A DNA stretch of 64,000 nucleotides from Corylus avellana (Eukaryota; Streptophyta; Magnoliopsida; Fagales; Betulaceae). The stretch is taken from contig NC_081545.1 of assembly GCF_901000735.1 (NCBI RefSeq), forward strand, positions 3,206,583 through 3,270,582, in the 5' to 3' direction. The translations under genes were made by a program, and so were the position numbers. The notes under the pieces were generated by a model. That model ran no database searches and was not told the DNA's origin. It saw nothing but the letters and a program-made list of their open reading frames with translations. Shown here piece by piece: positions 12,940 to 23,722 of this stretch (its first letter is position 1; each line of letters begins with the position of its first letter).

Positions 12940-13143
12940 GAAGAAGAACTGATATATAGATTGATTGACATTGTCACGAAGGGACTAGAAATTTTACTTG
13001 AAAGGGGGTGAATTGTATTAAATTTTTCTACACAAGGTCGCTTATGAATGAAAAATAGTTAAGAAACATATAATTCCCTGAATAAATCTTGTTTGAAATG
13101 GATAACATGGCCTAAAAAAGTAATTGCGTGTCCAAGCACTCGC
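11357..13143. other. Between genes A and B: 5' flank of A, then 3' flank of B
   Basis: No gene seen. About 11357-11640 is similar to 23723-24010, the equivalent position upstream of gene B, so it probably contains the promoter of A; a CACGTG G-box-like hexamer lies near 11626. About 11680-12020 resembles 38440-38760. A MITE-like fragment lies at 12160-12325 and poly(A)/poly(T) tracts near 12900-12940. The 12600-13140 part matches the 3' flank of A. Confidence 0.5.
12160..12325. mobile_element. MITE-like fragment
   Basis: It begins gtaatgttaggtacc and contains cttttaaaattatcatt and ttttaaaatcacatt, which mirror each other and resemble the better preserved element at 53826-53992. The right terminus is not preserved. 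Confidence 0.4.
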
Positions 13144-16100
13144 TCAACCCATAGTGGTCTTTCTACACAAGTGCAAAAGAAGTAATGCCAAAGCAGCTGA
13201 CTTGCATATGGTGGACATGGGAATCCCATGCTTCCCTTTCCCAAACAGCCCTTTCAAAAATGGCCAATAGCATAGCAACCACAACACACTACACAATACC
13301 TCTGCTAGCCCTGCCCCACGCCCGCCGCCATGAGCTAGTGGTTGCAACTTCAACAAGCTCACAACCAATGCAGTCAAGTGAAGTAGCAAAATGGTTGTGC
13401 CAGGCACAAAAATTGGAGAGTCGTCGAAGGTGAACCTACCGGTATCATCTTCATTGGAAGCATCACTAGATTGGTCTTTTTTTGTCACTTCAAAGACTGT
13501 CTCCGATATTCTTAAGAGCTTGAGCATGGCACTCAGAAATCCGAAGAACCATGCATTCATGGCGGTAATTCTTAACATTCTTTGGTTATTCCACCAAGCT
13601 CGAACTGATTGGCCAGTTTTTAGGTACTCAGATAAAGTGTATAGGTTGTAAATGACAAAGAGAGCAACTAGTAAAGAGAATGCTGGTTCATGAACCTGCA
13701 TATATACAGACATTAAAAGCTTTTAAAAAAGATTAAATCTATGAAATAGATTTTGAATACTTTATGGTAATTCATGAGCTTCAGCTAACCTTTGGCAAGA
13801 AGAAGGAGTCGGTGATGATACAATATGCGGGAAGAGCAGCATAGCATAGCTCAGGCACCGGGCGTAGGCCACAAAAGATGAGCCACAAATAGACCAAGCT
13901 TTGCCTCAGTTGGAGCTTCCCAAAGAGGGTGCCAAATATGGGACAATTCTTGCTAAATAGAATTTCAAGCAGGCCGGTGGCCCACCTCTTCTGTTGGGTC
14001 ATCACATTAGGCCCATCCGAGGGTGAACACCCTAAAAAGGCTAATGGGTCGAGCGTGCAAAAGACGGACCTCCAACCCCTTGTATGGATCATTAGCCCAG
14101 TGTTAGTGTCCTCTGCTGTCGATCCATATCTCCAACCAAGCTGAAATCAGATATCCATACAGATGAGTGTGGGCCAAAAAAAAATTAATAATAAGAACTG
14201 TGATGATGATAATATGATAATATATATATTTTTCGTGCTCAACAATGATGAATAATAAGGAATTAAAAAAATATAAATCAAGAAAGTAGAGATACAGATT
14301 TATATGGTTAAGCAATGTGCCTACGTCCACAGGAGAATGTGGCTATATTTTACTATTAATGATTCAGTGTTACAATATAACAAATATAGAAGAAAACCCC
14401 AATTGTACGGACGAATTTTGAAAAACTCCATAATACCTTATACCGCTCTGTCTACTCGGCCAACTACTAGTATTCCTATATTACTCTCGATCTCTCTTTA
14501 AGAAAATATAAGCCACTGGTTCCAACATCAACCCATGCCTAGAGGAAGGAAAAAAAAAATCATCCAAAAACTAAAACGTCAATGGATCTGCAATTTAATC
14601 AAATCATGTGTTAAAGTAACGATTAAGTTATTAAATTTACCTCTTCCTATAAGTTTAAGCTTTTGAGATAATTAGAAATTTAACATGGTATCATGTGTGA
14701 ACTTTGACTCCGTCAATTCACCCCCATTTAAATTAAAAATTCAACGTGTTGGACCTCTCACCTATTAAAATGGAGTTTAAGCCCACACGTGAGGGAGAGT
14801 GTTTTTTTTTTTTTTTTTTTTGACATGTCTACACAAGGGAAGGATGAGAAGGGATTCGAATTAGTGACATCCACTTCATGAGGCGAGGTTCACAGCCGAT
14901 TGAGCTATCCATTGGGGACGTAAGGGAGAGTGTTAAAGTAATGGTTAAGTGATTAAATTTACCTCTTCCTATAAACTTAAGTTTTTTGAATAATTGGTAA
15001 TTTAATATCATGAAATAAAAGCTATTGGAAGAATAAAATAATTTCATTGTATACGGTAAACATGCAGAAAGCAAAACAAGTTTAACAGAAAGGGGATATA
15101 CTCTTTTATCTTTCTAATGGACTATCCTTGGGTATATAAACATGAAAGTATATATGTTTCCCATGAAGTAAAATAACGAGGTTATTGTTAGAAACTAAAT
15201 CCCAAGATAAGAGATAATTGTTCATGAATAAAAAAACTTTAGGATATTAATTATGCTCTCCCAATTTAAAAAACAAAAAAAACAAAAAATTCATAAAACT
15301 TAATTATTAATACCCTATACTCTGAATTTTGAATAACTTTTAAATAATTAGTTTTTTTATAGCTAGATTTTAAATGATTAGTTAAATTAGCCTTCAATAT
15401 GTAATTTGCTTATTTTTGGTTACTCACCTTTGTGCCCCAGCTTGTACCATATTCATACTCGCAGCTAGCAACTTGGTATGCTGCCTGAATAGAGGGGCAA
15501 AGACAATTAGATGGATTTGTGTTCCCTTTCAAAGCTAGAACAACTGATTTAATCAGCTCCTTTGAACTCCCAAATTCTCGAAGTGTATCTTCATCAGCCA
15601 ATTTTCCTGTAATAGGAAGAAAGAAAAATACTAGTCATATATAAAGGAAAAATCCCATTAATGAAGTGTTGTCTTTTAAATAAAAAATTTCAATTGTTGC
15701 CACTAAAAATTAGTTGAGGTAGTGAATTTTTAAGAAGAGTAATGTTACATTTCATACCAATTTTACATTTTCTAATATAGCGTATTTGAAGTGGTTGACA
15801 TGCTAAGTAACTTAAAACACACCATTATCAATAGGTATAAAATGAGTGTGAAAAGTAGTGTTACTCTTTGGAGAATATCAGTACTTTTATAATTAAAAAT
15901 ATCAAAGTTTATTTACTTACCATCAATTGAGTCTACCATATGATTTGGAGAGAGGCCATAAATAATTTTTCGTCTATGAAAACATCCTGTTCCCCCATAT
16001 AAAGATCCTTGAATTCCAGATATTCCATGCATCGTATACTTTGTACATATATGTGCAAAACAAAATAAAGTAATTTTTAGAACATAAACTATAAGCAGAA

Positions 16101-19100
16101 AGAAAATGCTCTTCGGGTATACGTTACAATGTCACTTTCTTTTAAGACATTATTGCCACCACTAATTCTAATCAATTGGTTTGCATAGGCTTATAGGGAA
16201 TATGTTTCCATAATACAGTGGTGCCTAGAAAATTTTATGATGTTTGATTGTGTTTTGCACAAAATGAAATCAAACCAAAACGTAGTCAAATTTACTATTT
16301 TAGTAAGAAGATTAGAGTTTTGTTTCTATGAAAAGACACAGCATAATAAACAAGAATTTTAAATGAAGCGACAAATTTTTGGAGAGGGAAAAAAGAGTCA
16401 TTAAAATATGATCATTCGATATTAACATATACTTAATCCTAACCATCAAACCATTATTACAATTAACAATTATCTAATTATAACCATTTGATCAAAAAAT
16501 TTAATACTGATTACTTAATTTATCTCTACGATTCCACATACGCCCAAGTATTACTTTAAAGTAATAGCTTTGCGTGATTTGGTCATTTCCAATTCTTTCT
16601 TCTTTTTTTATTTTTTTGGAGAAAAACATAACATTTCATTCAATAATACCACGAGCATAAAGCTCTTACATCACAGAGTAAAGTTCTAAAGCAACCATAG
16701 CATAAAGTTACAAGATTACTAGGTTTAGTATAAAATTCGAGACCAATCCGTTAACCTATAACTAAAATTAGATTTAATACTAGATCTGTGACAGACAAAC
16801 TCAACTAAATGCATGGATAACAATTATTCCTCGACCCTAAGAGCGAAAAGACTTTCATGCCGAAACTCTTCCTCCTCGACCCGAAGGCTATGATAATGAT
16901 CACATCCACAACCCAAAGGTTTGGACCAAAACTAATTAACCCAAAGGCGCTATAGATCGAGTGAGAGGAAAGAGCCTTATTACAAGCCGAACAAAACAAG
17001 GAAATAAAACAATACAGGGAAAAAACACACACCAAAACATAAATACATCTTAAAGAAGCAACAAAACAGGGAAATAAAACAAGAAAATAAACAGCACACG
17101 TCGATCACGCACATGCCGAGAACGGAAAACCAGAGGGGCGTTGGAAGCTCATTGTGGCGGGGACGCATCAAAAGACCCAGCAGTGGACGGTGTGCGGCGA
17201 ACATGCGCAGAGAAGACCAGCAAAGCAGGACTTGAAAACAACAACAAACAAGGAAAAAAAAAAAAAAGGGAAAAAACAAGAAGGAACCACCAAAACAAGG
17301 AAAAAACAGGGAAAATGAGCACTAAGCGGGAAGACGGTAGCCGGAAGGGAGCTGGACCCGTGCAGGCCGGAAACAGCCACGTAAGGGGCGTGGGAGCTCG
17401 ACGCGGTGGGGAAACATGAAAGAAAACCCTAATAGCGGACGGCGAAGCGGCGATCACAGACAAAATCCGAGGGGAGGTTGAAAGAAAAACCCCACAAGCC
17501 AAACCCACAAAGTGCCAAAACAAGGTCAAGGAGCCCACTATAGAAAATGAAGGTGGGGGAAGAAAAGTGGTAGGGAATGAGCAAAAAGGGAGAAAAACAG
17601 AGGGGAAAAGGAGCGGCAAGGAAGGGGAAGAGAGGAGGCATCGGGGTAGGGCATTAGGTAAATAACTAGCACCGGAGCAAGGAGGACGAGGGGAGGAGGG
17701 AGGCAGCCAAATGGCCAACCCTCCTCCCCTGTGTGGCTGAAGGTTTTGCTTTTCTCTCTGGCAGTTAGAGAGAAAAGAACTAGGGTCTTTCCTATTCTAT
17801 TTCCCCGCCCATGTAGGACTCTCCTCTTCCAAAGCTCTTAAAATGATTCAATTATAAAAAGTTCCTAAACCAAAGACATTATATATTATTGATGATACTA
17901 TAAATAAGTCTACGACTCAATTAATATAAAAGCCTATTCACTAAAAAGGCTAAAAAGCCTAGGAGCCTCACGCCCTAAACAAACTCTCTATTCAATTTTC
18001 TCTCAATGAATACTTTATTGACTTAAGCTTCGAAGACTAGCACTACTCCGATGGTTCCTTTCTTGTCTTGCCGTTTTGCAGTTGGCACCATCTACGGGAA
18101 ACGATGTTCTTTCATTTCTCTAAATATGGAGTTGGAGTGTCCTTAATAGGTAACTCAATCAGCTATGAACTACGCCTCATCATAAAGTGAAGGTCACTAG
18201 TTCGAATCTCTCATCTCCCTTCTCTTGTATGGACATGTCAAAATATAAATATGGAGTTGAAGTGACTACCCCAATTTTTTGCTTTAGTAATTCTCAAGCC
18301 TAACCCAGTTGTGCAGGCCCATTAGTATGACTGGGTTATCTTAGTTGAATGGATCAAAATACCCTTGATGCATAAAAAGATTGGTCCTTCGTCTCCTAGG
18401 TTTTGCTGGAGCACTGAATGTTGTGTCTCCAAGCCCCGGAGTATTGAATGGCAGAAGAGTTGGAGGAACAGTGGGCACGGTTTTCCCTTATAGAAGGGGA
18501 ACAAGAGGGGATCACAGTGAAGGAGGAGGATGTTGAGAATTTGGTGAAAATAGGGGAACGATGTTTAGTAGGGCGTATAGTTGCAGAGAAGTCCATTAAC
18601 AGGGAGGCTTTTCGATCTCTGATGACAACCCTGTGGAGGGTCAAGGGAGGAGCATCCTTCAAGGAGTTACAAGAGAATCTCTGGCTGATTGAATTTTCTG
18701 ATGGGAGAGACAAGCAACAGGTACTGGCCGGACGACCTTGGCTTTTTTATAAACATCTAGTTGTAAGTGTTTGATGAAATGACTCTGCCTACCCAAATGA
18801 GTTTTGGATCCAGATCCACAACATGCCATTGGTGTGTATGAACAACGAGGTGGGGTTCAATATTGGAGCGTCGTTGGGGGAGGTGGAGGCGGTGGAAGCG
18901 AACGGCGACGGAATAGGTTGGGGTAAATACCTTCATATCAAAGTGTCGATTGATCTACAAAAACCATTGGAACGAGGCAGAGCTCTAAAATTCAGGGGGA
19001 AGTCTACCTGGGTCTCTTTCAAATATGAGAAACTTCCTAAATTCTGCTTTGAATGTGGCAGAATCTGTCACGGAGACGGGGGCTGCACGGCGGAATTGGA

Positions 19101-22100
19101 TGACGGGGTGAGAGACAAGCCGTACGGAACATGGTTACGTGCAGAATATGCAAACCGTTCAGTGGGGGGATTTTACGGTGGGAAGACCTCCACCGCCAAG
19201 GCAGCGCCGATGATGAAAATCAGCCCCAATACGCCGGCGGCGCTGGAGGGGATAGGTCTCAGCACCGGAATACATGGAAGTAACGGCTCCGGCTTAAGCG
19301 CAGCAGCCACAATTCCGGAAGGTGGAGATTCCTCTGCAAATCTTTACGGTAACGGCCCAACCATTAATGCACCATTATTTCCGGGATGTGTCTCTCCCGG
19401 GAATGATCGGGTTGCTGAAACAGAAAAAAATGGAGATATAGGAGAGATTCTGGGCATTACGTATGTTGAGGATTTTATGGTAGAAGATATTATTCAGAGT
19501 GATTTAAGGGGCCTATTAAATGAGTGAGAAATGCTAAGCAGTAAGCAACCTGAGAAGGGAGAACACCCATAGAACATCAAAAGAGACTTTAGCATTTTCC
19601 AATACTTTTTTCCAAATTCTTTTTTTCAAATGATGTGATCCGTTCAAAGAATAACTAGGTTTAGATTAGTTTTTTTTTTTTCTTAAATGAAACTTGGGTC
19701 TTGATCATTTGGAAAAGAAAATTCAGAAAAAAGTATTGGGTCTTTAGCGACTTACATGGTTAAAAATAGTCTCAATCATGTGTTGTCTGTCACATTCATA
19801 GAGAGGCTAAAGAAGCCGCTCATAGGTTAGCGATAGCAGCTCTCCATCAGTACGTCAACCAAGTGTGATTGGAAGAAAGTCTTGATTTTATTCAGAGTAT
19901 TGTACTTGCTGATTAAGATAATTGTCAATGATTATCAATAAAAATATCATGATTCATTTCAAAAAATAAATAAATAAAAAATTGAAATAAAAAAAGATAA
20001 CTATTAAACCGTCCATTTAGCCCTCTTTAAAGAAAATCCACTCCTCTTTCACTATTTCATTCACACGACAAACTATAGCCCTCTCAATGTCTCTCCTTCC
20101 AAATCTTTCTCAATCGGCTACCTGTTCCTTCCAGTAATATCTCACTAGATTTGCTCTTTCTTTCACTCACACTTTGTAAGTATTTAACTCTCTTTCTTTT
20201 CTTTTAAAACCTTTTTTGATTTGAATGTTCAAACATGCACAACATGATAGATTATGCCCTAAGGAGTGAATATGGTTGTTTTACTTGCATATAGAAGGGT
20301 AGGATGATAGTTAGAACACTTGGATTGCACGTATCAACACATATGCTGCACAGTTTCTGAACTGGCTAGCAAGAGAAAGAGGAATTTTGGGATTTATAGG
20401 GCACAGACCTCAGCAAAACAAAAGTGTAATGTTATCCTAAATGCCTTAGTTATCCTATATCCAGTACTATAGATTAACTTAGAAAGGGAAAGCAAATCAG
20501 AAATAACACTTAAAGAACTTTATTGATCTCAAAAGAATGACCCCAGTTGTAACTTAAAAAAAAATCCCAATGATGAACCAATTAGACAAGTCCACGTCAA
20601 GAATCGGGGGTAACCAGTGATACCATAAAAAAACCTAAGGCACAAAGCCTTCGGCATTAACATAAAGGTCTACTTACTAGAGATGCTAAAAAGCCTAGCC
20701 AGGAGTATGATAGTAAAACAACTATTGCACAACCACAAGCCTACCACATAACAATAAAACAAGGAATCTAGCTAATACAAAAGAAGGTCATTATCTTTAA
20801 ATAAGATAAAGAACTTCTTTCTCCCTAAAAAAACCTCTTTATTCAATTCTCTCTATAAATACTCTATTGACTTACGCATCAAAGGCTCTCTCGCCAGCCC
20901 TGAGCTTGGCTCCACTCTATTTGTTCCTATCTTGTATTTCAGGCTAAAAAAAACTCTTTATTCAATTTTCTCTCTATGAATATTCTATTGACTTACGCAT
21001 CAAAGGCTCTCTCGCCGGCCCTGAGGTTAGCTCCACTCTATTTGTTCCTATCTTGTCTTGCAGGTGACCTATCGTCCGGTCTAATTGTGTGAAAATATGC
21101 TTTTGTAGTTATATTAATTTTGAAAACATTCTAATAGTAATTGTCCAATATTTAGTGAGTGACATTCGTCACTTTTTCTTTAGTTACACATGTATATATA
21201 TAATGAAACTTATGTTGTTTATAAATTTTGCAATGAAAAAAAAAAGGTTAAAGAGAAGACTTATTTGCAAGTAAAGACTTAAATTTGACTTACTTCATGC
21301 AAGACCACGTACTGATTGCCATAGGGGTCATCCTTTAATCCATCATAGAACACTTGTGGGAACTGAGCAAACGCGAATTCCTTTTCACTGTTGGAATCTA
21401 ATAGTAGGCACATTGCATGAACAACAACATTTGAGTTGTTGACAAACATATCGCAGTCTACGTTCAGCATATAGGGAGCATTTGTCATCAATCCAGAGAT
21501 TCTCGTCTATATATGATACAAATTAAAAGGGATGTTAATTAGTTATATCACTGATAAGAAAGGATATATAATTTTGTAAACAACTAAAAGACATTTGATC
21601 TTATTAAATCCTTTGGGATAAATAAGTTTGGCTTGACTCTTTTTAAAAATATAAACGGTGGAAATTGCCTCTAATGAAAAAAAAAAAAAAAAAAAATAGT
21701 AGAGATTACCTTCATTTCATCTCTACCCAAACTTATGGGCATAAAAAACTTCTTACCAGGACATTCATGGCACCAACTTTGGAATTATGTGGATAAAACT
21801 TCTTACCAGGACATTCATGGCACCGGCTTTGGAATTATGAGGATGCTTATGCTGCTTCTCCCTAGATATATAGACCAAATGTGGCACCCCATCTACAAGA
21901 CCTTCCTTGTTCTCCCACATAACCTAAAATAAGATTATCTAAATGAGATAAACTTTTGGAAATTGATTATAACCCATCTGGAAGACCTTCCTCGTTTTCC
22001 AAAGGTTTCAAATAAATGTACAAAATCAAATTCCCATAGTGATCCTGGTCAGGTCCTGGGATTACTTTGCAAAACTTGTGCAAGTCCCAGCTAATCAACT

Positions 22101-23722
22101 TGGAGTTTACCTTAATAATACTTGGATGGTTTTTGCGTTCTACATTTGAGAATTCTGCAAATTCCCCAGTAAAATCACATGGCCTCGACTTTTGGGCGGC
22201 ATCCTCAATTTTATGGCAAAGCAGCTCATACTCATCCTGCAAGAAATGTAGACAAACAAGTTTGTGCATAAGTGGCAGCCATTTCTCATCATAGTTCATC
22301 AAAATATAGTCATAAAATGTCCCCATGATATACAACTCACTTTCATCCTTCTCCATTCTTGATGGAACTCCCAATTAGAGCTATTAGTACTGGACGTTAG
22401 GGAATCATTGGAAAAGTATCTAAATGGAGCTCTGACTTGAATATTGTACTTCTTACAGAATGGAACCCAAAGCTTGGCAAACTTTAAGGCTTCGGAAAGA
22501 GAGTAGTAGGTCAAGGGAGAACAGCCATCATCGGAAACATAGCAGGCTAGCTTGTGAGCTGGGTAATCAATTGCCAATAAAGAGAGTACGGTGTTTATGG
22601 TGATGATAGGAGGTTCTAGCACAGGGTCTGCAGTTGTCACAAACATGTCCACCGACGGAAGCTCAATTGCCCTGGCAAGAATTAAATCATAAATAACTTT
22701 GACGTAAAATGTTCTCCATCGAAAAATATTTTTATCGCAAAATATTTTCTTAAAAAATGATTTTTAAGAAAATCATGCTTAAACTTGAAAAATGTCCTAA
22801 CAATGTCTCGACTATTTTCTAGTAGTGTCCCGGTCGAATCCTAGCAGGGTCCTAGCGACATCTTAATTGAGTCTATCGATTTGAAAATGACATACTCAAA
22901 CTTGAAAAATAGTTTACGGTTTTCAAAAATTAAAACTATTTTCCAAAAATTAAAGTGGTTTTTCGGTCAAACCGAAAATATGTTCCGATGACTATTATTT
23001 TCCTTTGCACCAAACACCCGAAAATACAGAAAGCATATTCTAGAAATTATTTTACATCGAAACAAATAAAGCCTAAGAGAAAGAGAATAAAAATGGAAGA
23101 GAAACAAAAATTAAGTTTATTACCTAACATATTCAAAGTTTTATGGGCAACATCAATTAATCTTGTTAAAATAATTTTCATATTAGCTATGATTTAGTTT
23201 TCTAGGTCCATGACCGTCATCAATCTCCTACTTTATTTCGTCTGCTTTTCCTTGTTTACGTACCATACCTTTTTTTTTTTTTTTTGGTTTACCAAACCTT
23301 AATTTAAATATCTCATATTTTAATATAATTCAACATAGATGTAGCTCTAATTCTTGTTTCTCATGAATAATGACCACTACTACAAAAATAATGATATTAT
23401 GGATAAAGCAAACACATATATCACAGCAGAGTGGTAAGTAAAGCCAAACGTGATCGATTTATTACCGTTGTACGAGGTTGTCCGGGTACGTTTTGTATTC
23501 CACAGGATTCCATTTGATGTTGATGATGAGAACCCAATTGAAGGTAAACCATGACTCGCATAGTAAGGCAAGGAGCCAAGTGAGGCCATGGTCGTTGAGG
23601 AAGAGAAGACGATAAATAAGGAGAGAAAGGAGAAGGAACAAGATTATGATTTCAACGACTCTTTTTACACCATTTTTACGCTGGATTATTTCATATAAAG
23701 GGAGAGAGTTCAGGTTGGCCAT
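13144..23722 (-). CDS. Cellulose synthase-like protein, CslB/CslH clade (gene B)
   Basis: Tandem duplicate of gene A with the same nine-exon structure: 23722-23466, 22671-22341, 22236-22111, 21923-21807, 21506-21294, 16038-15921, 15606-15428, 14140-13790 and 13695-13144. All joins stay in frame, giving 747 residues. DDG, DCD, AED and QQKRW (Trp at residue 500, codon 13984-13982) are all present, so the catalytic set looks complete. After the GWRS block, two prolines seen in A ([10 protein letters not shown]) are leucines ([10 protein letters not shown]), in a region that is proline-rich in the family. Intron 5 spans 5.25 kb (2.25 kb in A) and has gained a SINE, a LINE ORF1 pseudogene, MITE-like hairpins and a GC-rich repeat. 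A 50-base duplication of the end of exon 4 lies just downstream of its donor. CslB or CslH; presumably an endomembrane polysaccharide synthase. Confidence 0.9.
14610..14990. repeat. Degraded repeat split by a SINE, intron 7 of gene B
   Basis: The phrase gtgttaaagtaacgattaag with aaatttacctcttcctata occurs near 14610-14650 and again near 14930-14970, on either side of sequence carrying the SINE. It looks like a small TE with direct terminal repeats; no coding sequence is seen. Confidence 0.45.
14804..14920 (-). mobile_element. tRNA-derived SINE with target-site duplication
   Basis: On the minus strand it has a tRNA-like head with an A-box-like tagctcaatcggctgt and a B-box-like attcgaatccc, a short body ending acatgtca, and a poly(A) tail (the poly(T) run on the plus strand). 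It is flanked by gtgagggagagtgtt and gtaagggagagtgtt, a near-perfect target duplication. A second copy lies at 18140-18248. Confidence 0.75.
15736..15867. mobile_element. Small MITE, intron 6 of gene B
   Basis: The left end agagtaatgttacatttca is mirrored by gtgaaaagtagtgttactct at the right end over about 130 bases. There is no coding capacity. It is absent from the equivalent intron of gene A, so it probably inserted after the duplication. Confidence 0.6.
16600..17830 (-). mobile_element. GC-rich non-coding retroelement-like insertion, intron 5 of gene B
   Basis: Composition changes sharply from the AT-rich intron to a GC- and pyrimidine-rich stretch (minus-strand reading). The minus-strand 3' end reads tattgaatgaaatgttatg followed by an A-rich tail, resembling the 3' end of plant LINEs, including the aatgaaatgaa end of the fragment at 47319-47850. 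The long open frame at 17149-17718 is low-complexity Pro/Ser/Phe and is not a convincing protein. No RT or endonuclease is seen, so it is a truncated or non-autonomous element. Confidence 0.45.
17890..18100 (+). mobile_element. Left LTR remnant plus primer-binding site, intron 5 of gene B
   Basis: It matches 6276-6591 of gene A: tgatgatacta start, ttcaattttctctc, tttcttgtcttg, and the primer-site-like gttggcaccatctacggga. The match continues past the primer site, interrupted only by the SINE at 18140-18248, so both genes carry the same ancestral insertion. Confidence 0.6.
18140..18248 (+). mobile_element. tRNA-derived SINE, plus strand
   Basis: This is a second copy of the SINE at 14804-14920: taactcaatcagctatgaac head, agttcgaatctc B-box-like motif, and a gacatgtcaaaa end. 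Flanks atatggagttggagtg (18124-18139) and atatggagttgaagtg (18249-18264) form the target duplication. The homologous site in gene A (near 6616) is unoccupied. Confidence 0.75.
18448..19527 (+). pseudogene. LINE ORF1-like (DUF4283 plus CCHC zinc knuckle) pseudogene
   Basis: One reading frame encodes an N-terminal DUF4283-like domain (about residues 20-108), then two consecutive TGA codons (18772-18777), and resumes in the same frame with [14 protein letters not shown] and a zinc knuckle with the spacing [14 protein letters not shown]. These domains are typical of the ORF1/gag-like protein of plant L1-type LINEs, thought to bind RNA. Without the paired stops it would be a 359-codon frame, so damage is light. 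The RT-bearing ORF2 does not follow. It lies antisense in intron 5 of gene B. A domesticated nucleic-acid-binding gene is possible but the stops argue against it. Confidence 0.7.
19580..19756. mobile_element. Hairpin MITE, intron 5 of gene B
   Basis: The arm gactttagcattttccaata and the following ttttttccaaattctttttt are mirrored by the segment ending aaaaaagtattgggtctttag. The total length is about 175 bases with no coding capacity. A second allelic copy occurs at about 32625-32801. Confidence 0.65.
20618..21106 (+). mobile_element. Right LTR remnant with internal duplication, intron 5 of gene B
   Basis: It begins tgataccataaa like the left LTR and contains the same aaccacaagcctacca and tcttgcaggtga blocks. 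A segment of about 120 bases (20826-20945) is repeated in tandem at 20946-21066. Sequence beyond it up to exon 5 matches gene A. A nearly identical copy lies after gap 1 (about 33663-34150). Confidence 0.55.
21745..21844 (-). repeat. 50-base tandem duplication over the exon 4 donor, gene B
   Basis: The unit 21745-21794 repeats at 21795-21844 with few differences. It contains the last part of exon 4 and its GTAAGA splice donor, so a decoy exon end and donor lie just downstream of the real ones in intron 4. Gene A has one copy; the post-gap copy (34790-34889) also has two. Confidence 0.8.
22685..23080. repeat. TE-like fragment, intron 1 of gene B
   Basis: It is rich in gaaaaatatttt-like motifs and ends tacatcgaaacaaataaagcct, resembling the ends near 40495 (caaacaaagcct) and 42866 (aaacagggccta). 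It is probably a dispersed non-autonomous DNA element. It is absent from intron 1 of gene A. No open frame is seen. Confidence 0.4.

Noticed and set aside
14860..14920. A tRNA gene on the minus strand
   Set aside because: A-box and B-box-like motifs are present, but no complete cloverleaf; the poly(A) tail and target duplication show it is a SINE.
17149..17718. 189-codon minus-strand open frame
   Set aside because: Low-complexity Pro/Ser/Phe sequence produced by a pyrimidine-rich, GC-rich repeat; no domain, and overlapping frames are equally open.
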